Assembly (NCBI RefSeq): GCF_008974225.1
Contig: NZ_BKZR01000015.1
Location: 6,283 to 70,282 of the forward strand
Length of the DNA stretch: 64,000 bases
Reading direction: 5' to 3'
From: Weizmannia acidilactici
Lineage (GTDB): Bacteria > Bacillota > Bacilli > Bacillales > Bacillaceae_C
Shown here: piece after piece, positions 1 through 7,922 of the stretch
Layout: each line of letters starts with the position of its first letter
Position numbering within the stretch: position 1 is the stretch's first letter
The notes under the pieces: generated by a model
Told to the model about the DNA's origin: nothing
The model's input: the letters and a program-made list of their open reading frames with translations, nothing else
Databases searched by the model: none
Translations under genes and position numbers: made by a program

Positions 1-2
1 TT

Positions 3-1094
3 GGCGCCCGCGCTGCGATTGAAATGCTGAACCACAGTTTCATGAATGTTCTTCCGAAAGAAAAACGGAAAACGCCGCAAATTTTCTTCGTCGGAAACAG
101 CATCAGCTCCACTTACATGAAAGATTTAATGGATGTTCTGGAAGGCAAAGATTTCTCCATCAACGTCATTTCGAAATCAGGGACAACCACCGAACCGGCA
201 ATTGCTTTCCGCATCTTCAACAAACTGTTGGTTGAAAAATACGGAGAACAGGAAGCAAAACACCGTGTTTATGCAACAACGGACCGTGCAAAAGGTGCTT
301 TGAAAACATTGGCGGATGCAGAAGGCTACGAAACATTCGTCATTCCGGATGATGTCGGCGGACGTTACTCCGTTTTAACGCCTGTCGGTTTGCTTCCAAT
401 TGCAGTAAGCGGTGTGGACATCCAAGCGATGATGGACGGCGCGGCAAAAGCAGTCGATGATTTCTCAAATCCGGAAGTATCCGAAAACATTGCATACCAA
501 TATGCGGCTGTCCGCAATATCCTTTACCGTAAAGGCAAAACGATTGAAATGCTGATCAACTACGAACCAGGTCTGCAATACTTTGCTGAATGGTGGAAAC
601 AATTATTCGGCGAAAGCGAAGGGAAAGACCAAAAAGGCATTTATCCATCTTCCGCAAACTTCTCAACCGACCTGCACTCGCTCGGCCAATACGTACAGGA
701 AGGCCGCCGTGACTTGTTTGAAACGGTCGTAAAAGTTGAACAGGCGCGTGAAGAACTGACGATCTATAAAGAAGAAAACGATCTCGATGGGTTGAACTAC
801 CTGGCCGGCCGCACAGTTGACTTCGTGAATAACAAAGCGTTCGAAGGCACGTTGCTCGCACACACGGACGGGGGCGTACCGAACCTTGTCGTTTCGATTC
901 CGAAAATGGATGCTTACACATTCGGTTATCTCGTTTACTTCTTCGAAAAAGCATGTGCAGTGAGCGGCTATTTAAACGGCGTCAACCCGTTCGATCAGCC
1001 GGGGGTAGAAGCCTACAAGAAAAACATGTTCGCTTTGCTTGGCAAACCGGGTTACGAAGACATGAAAGCCGAACTGGAAAAACGTTTGAAATAA
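3..1094 (+). CDS. pgi: Glucose-6-phosphate isomerase, 5'-truncated by the window edge
   Basis: Interconverts glucose 6-phosphate and fructose 6-phosphate in cytoplasmic glycolysis. The open frame runs in from the window start, and 363 residues are visible against roughly 450 in the Bacillus enzyme, so the true start lies outside. The sugar-isomerase segment with VGNSISSTYMKDL and ISKSGTTTEPA (the SIS phosphate-binding serine/threonine loop) is clear, as is the C-terminal region ending GVEAYKKNMFALLG. The methionine at position 24 is internal and not the start. A hairpin terminator follows at 1112. The neighbouring yugO-like gene on the opposite strand matches the B. subtilis neighbourhood. 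Confidence 0.97.
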   Translation, partial: GARAAIEMLNHSFMNVLPKEKRKTPQIFFVGNSISSTYMKDLMDVLEGKDFSINVISKSGTTTEPAIAFRIFNKLLVEKYGEQEAKHRVYATTDRAKGALKTLADAEGYETFVIPDDVGGRYSVLTPVGLLPIAVSGVDIQAMMDGAAKAVDDFSNPEVSENIAYQYAAVRNILYRKGKTIEMLINYEPGLQYFAEWWKQLFGESEGKDQKGIYPSSANFSTDLHSLGQYVQEGRRDLFETVVKVEQAREELTIYKEENDLDGLNYLAGRTVDFVNNKAFEGTLLAHTDGGVPNLVVSIPKMDAYTFGYLVYFFEKACAVSGYLNGVNPFDQPGVEAYKKNMFALLGKPGYEDMKAELEKRLK

Positions 1095-1432
1095 TGCATG
1101 TTGTGCAGCTGGGCTGTCCCATGGACGTGGGACGGTCCTTTTTCTTTAAAAAGGTTTGAAGAAGGGCAAAATGCTCTGATCAAGCCCATTTGCAGGTAAA
1201 AAGGGAGCAAAACGGACTTTAGAAAAGTACTAAGGACCGTTTCGGATAGGAATCGAGATGGTCTTTACAAAGGCGCTATGCCGGTATGTAAAAGTATTCT
1301 TTTTCAGCAGTGTAAAAGACAATTCGTATCAGCGTCCGCCAAGAAGGTTACAAATGGGCAGAGGCATAATACGTTGCTCCCAAAAAACGAAGCTTCCTGA
1401 AAGCCTGTCCTTGTGGCTTTCAGGAAACCCTT
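1095..1432. other. Intergenic region between convergent pgi and K+ channel gene
   Basis: About 340 bases with no credible gene. It holds a terminator hairpin behind pgi and a second strong hairpin behind the channel gene. A 73-codon plus-strand frame starting at 1258 has no ribosome binding site, runs through the terminator and overlaps the channel gene, so I do not call it. Confidence 0.7.
1112..1146 (+). terminator. Rho-independent terminator of pgi
   Basis: Inverted repeat GTCCCA / TGGGAC with a six-base loop, followed by a T-rich stretch, directly behind the pgi stop. Confidence 0.7.
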
Positions 1433-1438
1433 TTATTT
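1382..1438. terminator. Strong hairpin terminator, probably bidirectional
   Basis: Perfect 12-bp inverted repeat TTCCTGAAAGCC / GGCTTTCAGGAA at 1394-1426. T-rich sequence follows on the plus strand, and an A6 run at 1382-1387 gives a T-run on the minus strand. It lies at the 3' end of the minus-strand channel gene. Confidence 0.75.
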
Positions 1439-2434
1439 CTCTTTCTCCAGCACTACAAACAATTGCTTTTCATTGGTAATCGTATAATCAAGCGGTGGGT
1501 TAATAATCGTTTCGTCTTCCGACTGGACGCCGATTAAAATTTTTCGTTCTTTCTGGAGCTTTCGGCTTAAATCTTTTACTGTCATATTTCGCCACTTCGG
1601 TTTAACCGGAATAAAGTCCAAATGATTCTTTTGCTGCTGATTTAATAACGACAGAAGCGTGTCCGACATGCCGTTTGAAATTAAGCTGTTCAGCATGACA
1701 AAGCTCGCCTGTGTATTCGCCTGGATCACTTCATCCGCGCCGGCCCGCTTTGCATTCACAACCTGGTCCGCAGTTTGAATTTCAACGATGCAATAAGCAT
1801 CCGGGCTTAACCCTTTTACGGCAATGAGCGTCAAAATTGCCCCCATATCCGCTTCGGTTTCGGTTTTGTGCTGATCAGACGTAATCAGCACAGCCTCTGC
1901 AGCTTCGATATTCGTTTTTTTCAATATTTCATCCTGGTACGGTTTGCCTTTAATAAAATACACATTGTCATAAGGGTAGGGATTGGCTTCAAGTGTTTCA
2001 TCCACCAAAACAATGGGCTGCCGCTGTTTCAATTCCAGCAGCTGCTGGATCACTTTCCGCGCACGTTCATTCCATCCGATGATCACCATTTGTTTCTCTC
2101 CCGTAAAAGCCGCTTTTCCTTCCAAGAAAGCATTTTGCCTTGTAGCCGTTACACCGGCGAGCGCCACAAAATAAGCAGATAACACACCGGCACCTGATAA
2201 AATAAGGATAATGCCGATCAGGCGGCCTGCAAAGGTAACCGGGTACAAATCCCCGTAACCGACAGTCGCGGTTGTAATCACCGCCCACCAGACACCGTCA
2301 AATATGGTTGGAAATGTTTTCGGCTCGACAAAATGAATGGTCAGCCCAAATGCGAAAATCAATGTGAGTGCGAACATTAAAATCCGTACAATCATTGGCC
2401 AGCGGAGAAAACGATCATAAAAGAGGTGAAACAT
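1433..2434 (-). CDS. yugO: Two-TM potassium channel with RCK/TrkA-N domain (YugO-like)
   Basis: Membrane K+ channel subunit. Two hydrophobic segments (residues about 17-34 and 73-95) flank a pore loop with the selectivity filter TVGYGD (residues 57-62). A cytoplasmic TrkA-N/RCK domain follows (MVIIGWNERA nucleotide-binding start), then a TrkA-C-like tail. In B. subtilis the homologue YugO is needed for K+-mediated electrical signalling in biofilms. I place the start at the ATG at 2434 because AAGGAAG stands eight bases before it. The longer GTG start at 2443 would abut the ribosome binding site. The B. subtilis partner mstX is not present upstream. Confidence 0.93.
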   Translation of the reverse strand: MFHLFYDRFLRWPMIVRILMFALTLIFAFGLTIHFVEPKTFPTIFDGVWWAVITTATVGYGDLYPVTFAGRLIGIILILSGAGVLSAYFVALAGVTATRQNAFLEGKAAFTGEKQMVIIGWNERARKVIQQLLELKQRQPIVLVDETLEANPYPYDNVYFIKGKPYQDEILKKTNIEAAEAVLITSDQHKTETEADMGAILTLIAVKGLSPDAYCIVEIQTADQVVNAKRAGADEVIQANTQASFVMLNSLISNGMSDTLLSLLNQQQKNHLDFIPVKPKWRNMTVKDLSRKLQKERKILIGVQSEDETIINPPLDYTITNEKQLFVVLEKEK

Positions 2435-2543
2435 CCGTCCCACTTCCTTATCCAGTATTTAAGGTAGTATTCCCTGGAAAGGACGGGGAAAAACAGTTTG
2501 AAAAAGCAAAACGCGGGTGAAAAATATTTTTTTAAAAAAATAG

Positions 2544-2572
2544 TTGCATGATCATTTAATACGTTGTATAAT
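2544..2572 (+). promoter_or_regulatory. Sigma-A promoter of tRNA-Ala(CGC)
   Basis: TTGCAT, 17-base spacer, TATAAT, about 50 bases before the tRNA. The host promoter is left intact by the prophage insertion. Confidence 0.75.
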
Positions 2573-2620
2573 AACATTGTCGCTGATGAAAAGCGAAAAA
2601 AACAAAAAGCTTTTACATAC

Positions 2621-2693
2621 GGGGCATTAGCTCAGTTGGGAGAGCGCTACATTCGCATTGTAGAGGTCGGCGGTTCGAATCCGCTATGCTCCA
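2621..2693 (+). tRNA. tRNA-Ala (anticodon CGC), prophage attachment gene
   Basis: 73 nt without encoded CCA. The cloverleaf is complete: acceptor GGGGCAT/ATGCTCC with the G3:U70 alanine identity pair, anticodon stem CTACA/TGTAG with loop TTCGCAT (anticodon CGC), T-loop GGTTCGAATCC, discriminator A. The 3' part from base 2645 is supplied by the phage attachment core, which restores the gene after integration. Confidence 0.96.
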
Positions 2694-2694
2694 T
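2645..2694. repeat. attL core (50-bp direct repeat)
   Basis: Identical to 54267-54316. It starts in the anticodon stem of tRNA-Ala(CGC) and runs one base past its 3' end. Bases before and after the core differ between the two copies, which fixes the edges. Confidence 0.95.
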
Positions 2695-2698
2695 GCTT

Positions 2699-2726
2699 AA
2701 AACCCTTGATAATCAAGGGTTTTTAT
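2699..2726. terminator. Phage-supplied terminator behind tRNA-Ala(CGC) and integrase
   Basis: Stem AAAACCCTTGA / TCAAGGGTTTT with a TAA loop and a following T-run. It lies between the rightward tRNA and the leftward integrase gene, so it can end both transcripts. Confidence 0.8.
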
Positions 2727-2748
2727 TATTTTCGGGTGACCGTTACGG

Positions 2749-3981
2749 TCACCCATTTTTCTTGTTGTCGCCCATTTGTTGCCCAAATTTCTTCGGATTC
2801 AATTTTTCAAATTGGATTACACCTTCCTTATTCATTTTGCTGGTCACATGTCCATAAATATCATTCGTTACTTTTTCAGAAGAATGTCCAGCCCGTTTTT
2901 GAATGAGTTTCGGGCTAACATGAGATTCTAACAGATAAGTAACCATCGTATGGCGGAGATCATGAAGACGCACATATTTAAAATCCTCTCTGTTTTTTGC
3001 GAATCTTCTCCACTGTGTTGTTGGACTTGTATGATAAAGCGGTTTGCCAACCCCCCCATGGAAAACAAATTCATGCTCACCGCCTTTCCAAGCATCCCCA
3101 AGTTTATCTTTTTCATGATCCCAGGTCATTTTATACTTTGCTAGTTCTTCCATATACCAATCTGGCATTGGTACAAATCTTTTTTTATTATTTTTGGTAC
3201 CTTTAATTACCGGATCTCTATTTTTTGTCATCGGGATATTTTGCCTAACTTCTAGTCCATTATGTACAAAATCCACAGCAGACCATTCCAGACCAATTAA
3301 TTCACCGCGCCTAAGGCCGCCAATAATTGCACCGAGAAAAAACAACCTCCACATATCAGATAACTCATTATACATTGCTGAAATAACTTGGATGATTTCG
3401 TTTCCTTCATAAAATTTCATTTCCTTCTGTTCAAATTTTGGCCTCTCTTCACTGGCAAGTGGGCTTTCTTCTATAACTTTCCAAGCTACCGCTTTCGAAA
3501 ATAGTGATTCCAATACTGCATAAATGTCCGCAATGGTACGGTCAGATAATGGTATTTTCTTTCCATCTTTTCTCGCGCTCGGATCCCTCAAGTGATTTTT
3601 AAAGTTTACGATATCAATCGGCTTAATTTGTTCGAAATTCATTTCGCCAAAAAAAGGAATAATGTGATTGTCTAAATGAGATCGATATTTTTTAGCAGTT
3701 GTGATCCCAAGTTCTGGAACAACGTATTTTTCGTACCAGTCTTCAGCAAAATTTTTAAAGTACATTTTTTGCGGCTTAATGTACTCTCCAGCTTCTACTT
3801 GCGTTTTAAAAATAACCAATTGTTCATTCAAATAGTCGTTTAATCGTTTTGTAGTCCTTAAAAGTTTAGGGTCTTCAATCCGGATTGTTTTATGTTTTCT
3901 AATCTTTTTTCCTTTTGCATCGCGTCCAAGTTCAAGGACAAGTAAGAATGAATTATCACCACGTTTCCGCCAATGTGACAT
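2749..3981 (-). CDS. int: Site-specific tyrosine integrase
   Basis: 410-residue phage integrase that recombines attP with the tRNA-Ala attB. N-terminal arm-binding domain (about 1-65), core-binding SAM-like domain (about 75-170) and catalytic domain with R224 (GLRRGE), H340-x2-R343 (HDLRH), H366 (AGHSS) and nucleophile Y376 (DIYGH). The ATG start at 3981 follows GGAGGT. The gene reads toward attL, as usual. Its last codons contain the repeated GTTGYCGCCCA-like words that recur near attR, possibly arm sites. Confidence 0.97.
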   Translation of the reverse strand: MSHWRKRGDNSFLLVLELGRDAKGKKIRKHKTIRIEDPKLLRTTKRLNDYLNEQLVIFKTQVEAGEYIKPQKMYFKNFAEDWYEKYVVPELGITTAKKYRSHLDNHIIPFFGEMNFEQIKPIDIVNFKNHLRDPSARKDGKKIPLSDRTIADIYAVLESLFSKAVAWKVIEESPLASEERPKFEQKEMKFYEGNEIIQVISAMYNELSDMWRLFFLGAIIGGLRRGELIGLEWSAVDFVHNGLEVRQNIPMTKNRDPVIKGTKNNKKRFVPMPDWYMEELAKYKMTWDHEKDKLGDAWKGGEHEFVFHGGVGKPLYHTSPTTQWRRFAKNREDFKYVRLHDLRHTMVTYLLESHVSPKLIQKRAGHSSEKVTNDIYGHVTSKMNKEGVIQFEKLNPKKFGQQMGDNKKNG

Positions 3982-4084
3982 ATCAAATTACCTCCATTTT
4001 GTCCAAAAAGCTTCTTGAAATTGTACAAAATTAAGCACATATGTTCTGTTTAAGGCTCTAAAGAAAAGCCCCTCAGGGCCTTTA

Positions 4085-5248
4085 TTATCTCTCGCATGCA
4101 TAACCGTCTTTGTCACGATCGAGTTTATCTGAATATGCCGGACTTGAAGATGAGACGCCATTTGGATATTTTTCTCTTAATTCTGTACAGTTAGCAAATG
4201 TTTCTGTGCCACCTGAAGATGGTGTGCTCGTGTCTGCAGAGCTGCCGGAAGTTCGAGAACTTGTTGAATGTTTTGTCGTTCCAGAACCAGATGTGCCTGA
4301 AGATTTGTTTGTTGATGATTTTGCGCATCCATTAAATCCAGAATCAGTTACAAATCCATTTTGCGACCATATGTTTAGATGCCTGCTTTTCGCGACGTTT
4401 TCATCTCTTTCATATTTTGATAGATACTTGTATGGCGGGTTATAAATGTAAGCTACCCGGGCATAACCGTCTTTCAGCAATTCTTCCTGCACCGATTTTC
4501 CATTTACATACACATAGGCAAGCAGCCGCCCGTATTTGTCATATTTATCTCCGTTTGTTTCGAATTCCAGTGTCAACTTGCCACTGTTGACCAATTGTTT
4601 ATTTTTGTTATAGGCACTCACGGCATATGGCTGGACGCAGGTACCCGGTTTCTTTTCCTCAGGCGTATCAATGAGCAAGTAACGAACTGTTTTAACTTTT
4701 CCGTTATAATTAACCTTTATTGTATCTCCGTCAACCGTTTCAACAAGCGTTACAATATGTTGATTTGAGGGAGATGATTTTTTTGTATCAGTCTTAGATG
4801 CTTGTTTAGCAGTTTCTTTTTTATCGCTTGAATGAGCAGAAGGAGAAGCAACTGTTTTGCTAATTTTACTATCATCCGAACTATCCTTATCCTTATTTAT
4901 CGAATCATTAGATTTAGCATTATGCGTTTCAGTAGATGCTGTTTGGGTAGATGTATCATTCTTTTTGAAAGCCGTATCTTGATTAGGCGCCGAGATACCG
5001 GTCAGGAGTAAAAAAACAATTGTCAAGATAAGGTAACCAATACTAGCTATCTTCCTTGTCTTTCTCTTCGACCAAAAAGCAACAGTAGGTTTAAATATCC
5101 CAACAAAGATTAGAACGAAAGAAGCAAATGCTAAAATCAAAAAGACGCCATAGATATGAGTAAAAAGCGCCTTAATTGCCTCGATAATTACCCCAATGAT
5201 GAAAATCACAACCAATATTCCTAAGAATCCAGATAAACCTTTTTTCAT
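4085..5248 (-). CDS. Membrane-anchored thermonuclease (SNase) with C-terminal excalibur domain
   Basis: 387 residues. Three N-terminal hydrophobic segments (about 7-29, 32-54, 66-87) are followed by a low-complexity Ser/Thr/Lys linker, a staphylococcal-nuclease domain (about 165-300) and an excalibur calcium-binding tail (DRDKDGYACE). Nuclease landmarks are visible: DGDT, VRYLLIDTPEE (arginine, aspartate and glutamate of the active site) and DKYGRLLAYV (second catalytic arginine). It is related to the YncB/YokF nucleases, of which YokF is in prophage SPbeta. Start ATG with GGGGGG ribosome binding site. Probably lysogenic cargo that cuts extracellular or incoming DNA; that role is inference. 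Confidence 0.88.
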   Translation of the reverse strand: MKKGLSGFLGILVVIFIIGVIIEAIKALFTHIYGVFLILAFASFVLIFVGIFKPTVAFWSKRKTRKIASIGYLILTIVFLLLTGISAPNQDTAFKKNDTSTQTASTETHNAKSNDSINKDKDSSDDSKISKTVASPSAHSSDKKETAKQASKTDTKKSSPSNQHIVTLVETVDGDTIKVNYNGKVKTVRYLLIDTPEEKKPGTCVQPYAVSAYNKNKQLVNSGKLTLEFETNGDKYDKYGRLLAYVYVNGKSVQEELLKDGYARVAYIYNPPYKYLSKYERDENVAKSRHLNIWSQNGFVTDSGFNGCAKSSTNKSSGTSGSGTTKHSTSSRTSGSSADTSTPSSGGTETFANCTELREKYPNGVSSSSPAYSDKLDRDKDGYACER

Positions 5249-5311
5249 TTCTTAATCCCCCCCTATAAATTCAAAAAAGTTAGTATGCTTTTATAGCCCA
5301 TAAATTGGAAA

Positions 5312-6250
5312 CTAATAAGATGCTAATTCTTTTGAAAAATCATCTGACAATTTATTGTCGCTTGAATTTTTATAAGCAGACAATCCATGCATGTAAGATT
5401 TCACATCTTTATAGATTGATGGATTGATGAAATATCCATTTGCAGCATTATAAAATTTATATGGGTCGAGATCGACAAGCTGCTGGAAGTTCCCATATGA
5501 GATTGAGTTAGCGTTTTTCTTTGTGAAATAAGCAATGATCGCTGTTGCCTTGTTTTCATTCCCCTTGTTATCTTCGAATTTCGTGTCCCGGATAAAAGCA
5601 AATCCGTTTACATTCGAATTATTTTTTTCTTTTTCCATGAGTCGAGTACTGTATAAAGCGAAATTCTGGAGCATGGTTTTCTCACTCGTTTCAAATTCAT
5701 CTTTGAATTCGATCACCGCAATTTTATCTTTTATATAAGCTGTTTTTACATTGTCTTTATCTGCTTTTTTAGCGGTTGATTTTAACTCGGCACTGCTGGA
5801 TGCACCTTTCATGGTTTCTGATCCGACTGTATCCGAGTTGGAATCGGAAGAAGCTGTATTCGATTCGTCGTCGTTTGCATCTTTGCCAGTAAATTGATCG
5901 ACAGAAGTGTCATAAGCTGTCAAAAGTCCCTGTTGTTCTTTCCTTATCAACACATAAGCGTTTGAGTTAATATCATCCCCCATGTCAAATGTAAGAATTA
6001 CATAAGAATCTTTTGCTAATTTATGTTTAATGCTGTAATACCACATATTGCTATTATTAGGGTCTTTCTTCGTTGGCTTTCCTATTTCCTTAATCACTTG
6101 TTTTTTTGTCATTCCTATTTTCAAATTTTTATACTCAGTTGGCGTAATATAGTTTACATGGTGTTTAGTCGCTTGAGCTTGAGGATTACCGCAACCCATC
6201 ACTGATAAAATTACAGATAATATCATTAATGAAATAATTAATTTTCTCAT
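5312..6250 (-). CDS. Lipoprotein with BamE/SmpA-like domain
   Basis: 312 residues with a lipoprotein signal peptide ending in LSVMGC, so the cysteine near residue 20 is the lipidated N-terminus. A BamE/SmpA-like module follows (YKNLKIGMTKKQVIKEIGKP, then a WYYS strand), then a Ser/Asp-rich linker and a C-terminal half I do not recognise. It lies in the leftward lysogenic block between the nuclease and the ImmA-like gene and is likely expressed in the lysogen. Function unknown; surface modification or superinfection exclusion is possible but not shown. Confidence 0.75.
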   Translation of the reverse strand: MRKLIISLMILSVILSVMGCGNPQAQATKHHVNYITPTEYKNLKIGMTKKQVIKEIGKPTKKDPNNSNMWYYSIKHKLAKDSYVILTFDMGDDINSNAYVLIRKEQQGLLTAYDTSVDQFTGKDANDDESNTASSDSNSDTVGSETMKGASSSAELKSTAKKADKDNVKTAYIKDKIAVIEFKDEFETSEKTMLQNFALYSTRLMEKEKNNSNVNGFAFIRDTKFEDNKGNENKATAIIAYFTKKNANSISYGNFQQLVDLDPYKFYNAANGYFINPSIYKDVKSYMHGLSAYKNSSDNKLSDDFSKELASY

Positions 6251-6266
6251 ATATATTCTCCTCGAA

Positions 6267-6683
6267 CTATAAAAACCTTTCCATTTCTAGTGGAATTCCA
6301 TGTTCCCTTAAAACTTGATATTTAGTTTCGTAACTTTTTAAATCTTCGTCGGATAATAAAAGGCGTACGGCGAAAAAATTCGCCTCAACTTCAATTTTAT
6401 CAACTGAAAAATAAGTAGACTGTTTTAAAAATGGCGTATTCACTCGATGATGTAATTGAGAGTGACCTAATTCATGGGCGCAAACAAATCTTTGAATATC
6501 CTCATCCAAATTGGAATTTATAAAAATAAATTTATTCCTTCTAATGTATTTGTAAAACCCCATAATCTCATGGTGCAAATTCCATTGAATGACATTGATA
6601 TTTTTTTGAGCAGCTATTTCATAAGGATCGTTGGTTTTACAAGATTTTACTAACTTTTTTACTGTTCTTTCGATCCAATCCAA
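6267..6683 (-). CDS. ImmA/IrrE-family metallopeptidase
   Basis: 138 residues. The zinc motif HELGH (H70, E71, H74) and the downstream KIEVEANFFAVRLL helix carrying the third ligand are those of the ImmA/IrrE (COG2856) family, which cleaves or destabilises phage and ICE repressors after DNA damage. TTG start preceded by GGGGG. It lies 18 bases behind the repressor gene in the same leftward transcript, as in ICEBs1 and many prophages, so the upstream repressor is its likely substrate. Confidence 0.9.
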   Translation of the reverse strand: MDWIERTVKKLVKSCKTNDPYEIAAQKNINVIQWNLHHEIMGFYKYIRRNKFIFINSNLDEDIQRFVCAHELGHSQLHHRVNTPFLKQSTYFSVDKIEVEANFFAVRLLLSDEDLKSYETKYQVLREHGIPLEMERFL

Positions 6684-6701
6684 TTAGAGCACCCCCAAAA
6701 A

Positions 6702-7172
6702 TTATTCATTATCTTTTCTATATTTTTTCGGGGTGTATTTTTTGTTTACCCTGACAGTGGTTCGCTCTGCATATTCGATCGCTTCTAATAATGATTCGAT
6801 CGCTTCTTCACTCATTGGTTCTCCAGCAAAGTTCAAACCATCAGCCCTTTTAAGATCTTCTTTAATTTTAGCCATACGTTTGGCGATGTCTTTCTCGTCC
6901 TTCTCTGTCAATGGGTGCAGATCATTCGGAATAGTATTCGGTTTATTGCTTCGACCGACCAAGTAATCAGTTGAAACATTAAATAAATCAGCAATTTTTG
7001 TAACAGTTTCAATGGGTGGTTGTTTAGTTCCATTTTCATAAGCTGTATATGTGCTTCGTGCAACTCCAATTAAATCGGCAACGTAGCCTTGGGTATACTT
7101 GCTATCCTCGTTTTTCTTTCGTTCTCTTAAATATCTTAGTCTTTTGGCGAAAATATCCATTTCCTCACTCAT
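6702..7172 (-). CDS. CI-like phage repressor (XRE family)
   Basis: 156 residues. N-terminal helix-turn-helix (about 7-70; YTQGYVADLIGVARSTYTAY is the recognition region), then a Lys/Glu-rich tail without a LexA-type autoprotease domain, which fits inactivation by the neighbouring ImmA-like protease. It is transcribed leftward from the switch region and is expected to bind the ATGTTCCTTAAAGGAACAT operators. Start ATG at 7172 with a modest ribosome binding site. Confidence 0.92.
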   Translation of the reverse strand: MSEEMDIFAKRLRYLRERKKNEDSKYTQGYVADLIGVARSTYTAYENGTKQPPIETVTKIADLFNVSTDYLVGRSNKPNTIPNDLHPLTEKDEKDIAKRMAKIKEDLKRADGLNFAGEPMSEEAIESLLEAIEYAERTTVRVNKKYTPKKYRKDNE

Positions 7173-7203
7173 AGCATCACATCTTTTCTTACTTTTTAAG
7201 GAT

Positions 7204-7231
7204 ATTATAATGTTACCGAAAGAAACTTCAA
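7204..7231 (-). promoter_or_regulatory. Leftward repressor promoter (PRM-like)
   Basis: On the minus strand TTGAAG, 16-base spacer, TATAAT, leading into the repressor gene. The only operator-like element near it is a half site (AGGAAC) just upstream. Confidence 0.55.
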
Positions 7232-7261
7232 AGAAAAGTTCCTAAAAGTATAAATTTAGTG

Positions 7262-7290
7262 TTGACATGTTCCTTAAAGGAACATATAAT
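7262..7290 (+). promoter_or_regulatory. Rightward early promoter (PR-like), perfect consensus
   Basis: TTGACA, exactly 17 bases, TATAAT. The spacer is filled almost exactly by the first 19-bp operator palindrome, so repressor binding would exclude RNA polymerase. Confidence 0.92.
7267..7285. promoter_or_regulatory. Operator O1
   Basis: Palindrome ATGTTCCTTAAAGGAACAT inside the PR spacer, identical to the copy at 7302-7320. Confidence 0.88.
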
Positions 7291-7301
7291 AAAATCACAA
7301 G

Positions 7302-7320
7302 ATGTTCCTTAAAGGAACAT
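7302..7320. promoter_or_regulatory. Operator O2
   Basis: Second identical palindrome ATGTTCCTTAAAGGAACAT, between PR and the Cro-like start. The centres are 35 bases apart, about 3.3 helical turns. Confidence 0.88.
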
Positions 7321-7339
7321 AAAATAGGAGGTGAGGCGT

Positions 7340-7570
7340 TTGAGAACTTGGCTAAAACAAAAGCGTATTGCTCAAAAACTAACACAAGCCGCAGTAGCCA
7401 AAAAATCAGGAATTTCAAGGAGCTTCTATACACATATTGAGAATGGTACGAAAACGCCAAGCGTATTAGTTGCCAAAAAAGTTGCTAAAACTCTCCATTT
7501 CGATTGGACACTTTTTTTTGAAAATGAATGTTCCTTAAAAGAACATTCTGGAGTGAAAGAAGTTAGTTGA
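7340..7570 (+). CDS. Cro-like XRE transcriptional regulator
   Basis: About 76 residues, nearly all one helix-turn-helix (AAVAKKSGISRSFYTHIENG). First gene of the rightward early transcript, opposite the CI-like repressor. The TTG at 7340 is preferred because AGGAGGTG at 7326 is optimally spaced; a GTG at 7331 is in frame but overlaps that site. The 3' end of the gene contains a third operator-like palindrome at 7528. Expected to antagonise the repressor. Confidence 0.85.
   Translation: MRTWLKQKRIAQKLTQAAVAKKSGISRSFYTHIENGTKTPSVLVAKKVAKTLHFDWTLFFENECSLKEHSGVKEVS
7528..7546. promoter_or_regulatory. Operator-like palindrome O3 inside the cro-like gene
   Basis: ATGTTCCTTAAAAGAACAT, one mismatch to O1/O2, in the coding 3' end of the Cro-like gene. 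It could permit looping or road-block repression. Confidence 0.65.
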
Positions 7571-7763
7571 TTAAATAATTCTCCACATATGGAAAACTAA
7601 AGTTTTCCTTCCACAGCCGCATAGAGCGCCGAAGAGCGGGAGCGAGCCACGATCCTTTTTTCAGGGGAGCCGCGCCAGAATACATGTGATGGTCACTGCG
7701 ACGACTCGACGCTGTATGCGGTTGGTGGAGGGAAGGCGAGTACACCAGAAGGAGGTGCACGGA
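7571..7763. other. Non-coding leader between cro-like gene and next small gene
   Basis: No credible start before 7764. It holds an 18-bp near-perfect palindrome GGAAAACTAAAGTTTTCC at 7591-7608, unlike the main operators, possibly a site for another regulator or a hairpin. The GC-rich stretch after it (7620-7750) has no recognisable content. Confidence 0.5.
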
Positions 7764-7922
7764 ATGAAACAACTAATGCAACAACCAATCAAACAAGAAG
7801 AGGTAGATGGGTGCAAGTTCATCTATAAAACGAGTAAAGAACACACTTTGAAACTTTGGATAAGTTTCTTGTCTAAAGTTAGAACCTCGAACCCTAAAAA
7901 CCCAACTAAGGAGGCTTCTTGA
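7764..7922 (+). CDS. Small early phage protein, unknown
   Basis: 52 residues, start ATG with AGGAGGTG eight bases before. The stop overlaps the antirepressor start (TGATG), suggesting translational coupling. Basic and hydrophilic; no motif recognised. Confidence 0.6.
   Translation: MKQLMQQPIKQEEVDGCKFIYKTSKEHTLKLWISFLSKVRTSNPKNPTKEAS

Noticed and set aside
1258..1479. 73-codon frame between pgi and the K+ channel gene
   Set aside because: No ribosome binding site; it runs through a strong terminator hairpin and into the opposite gene.
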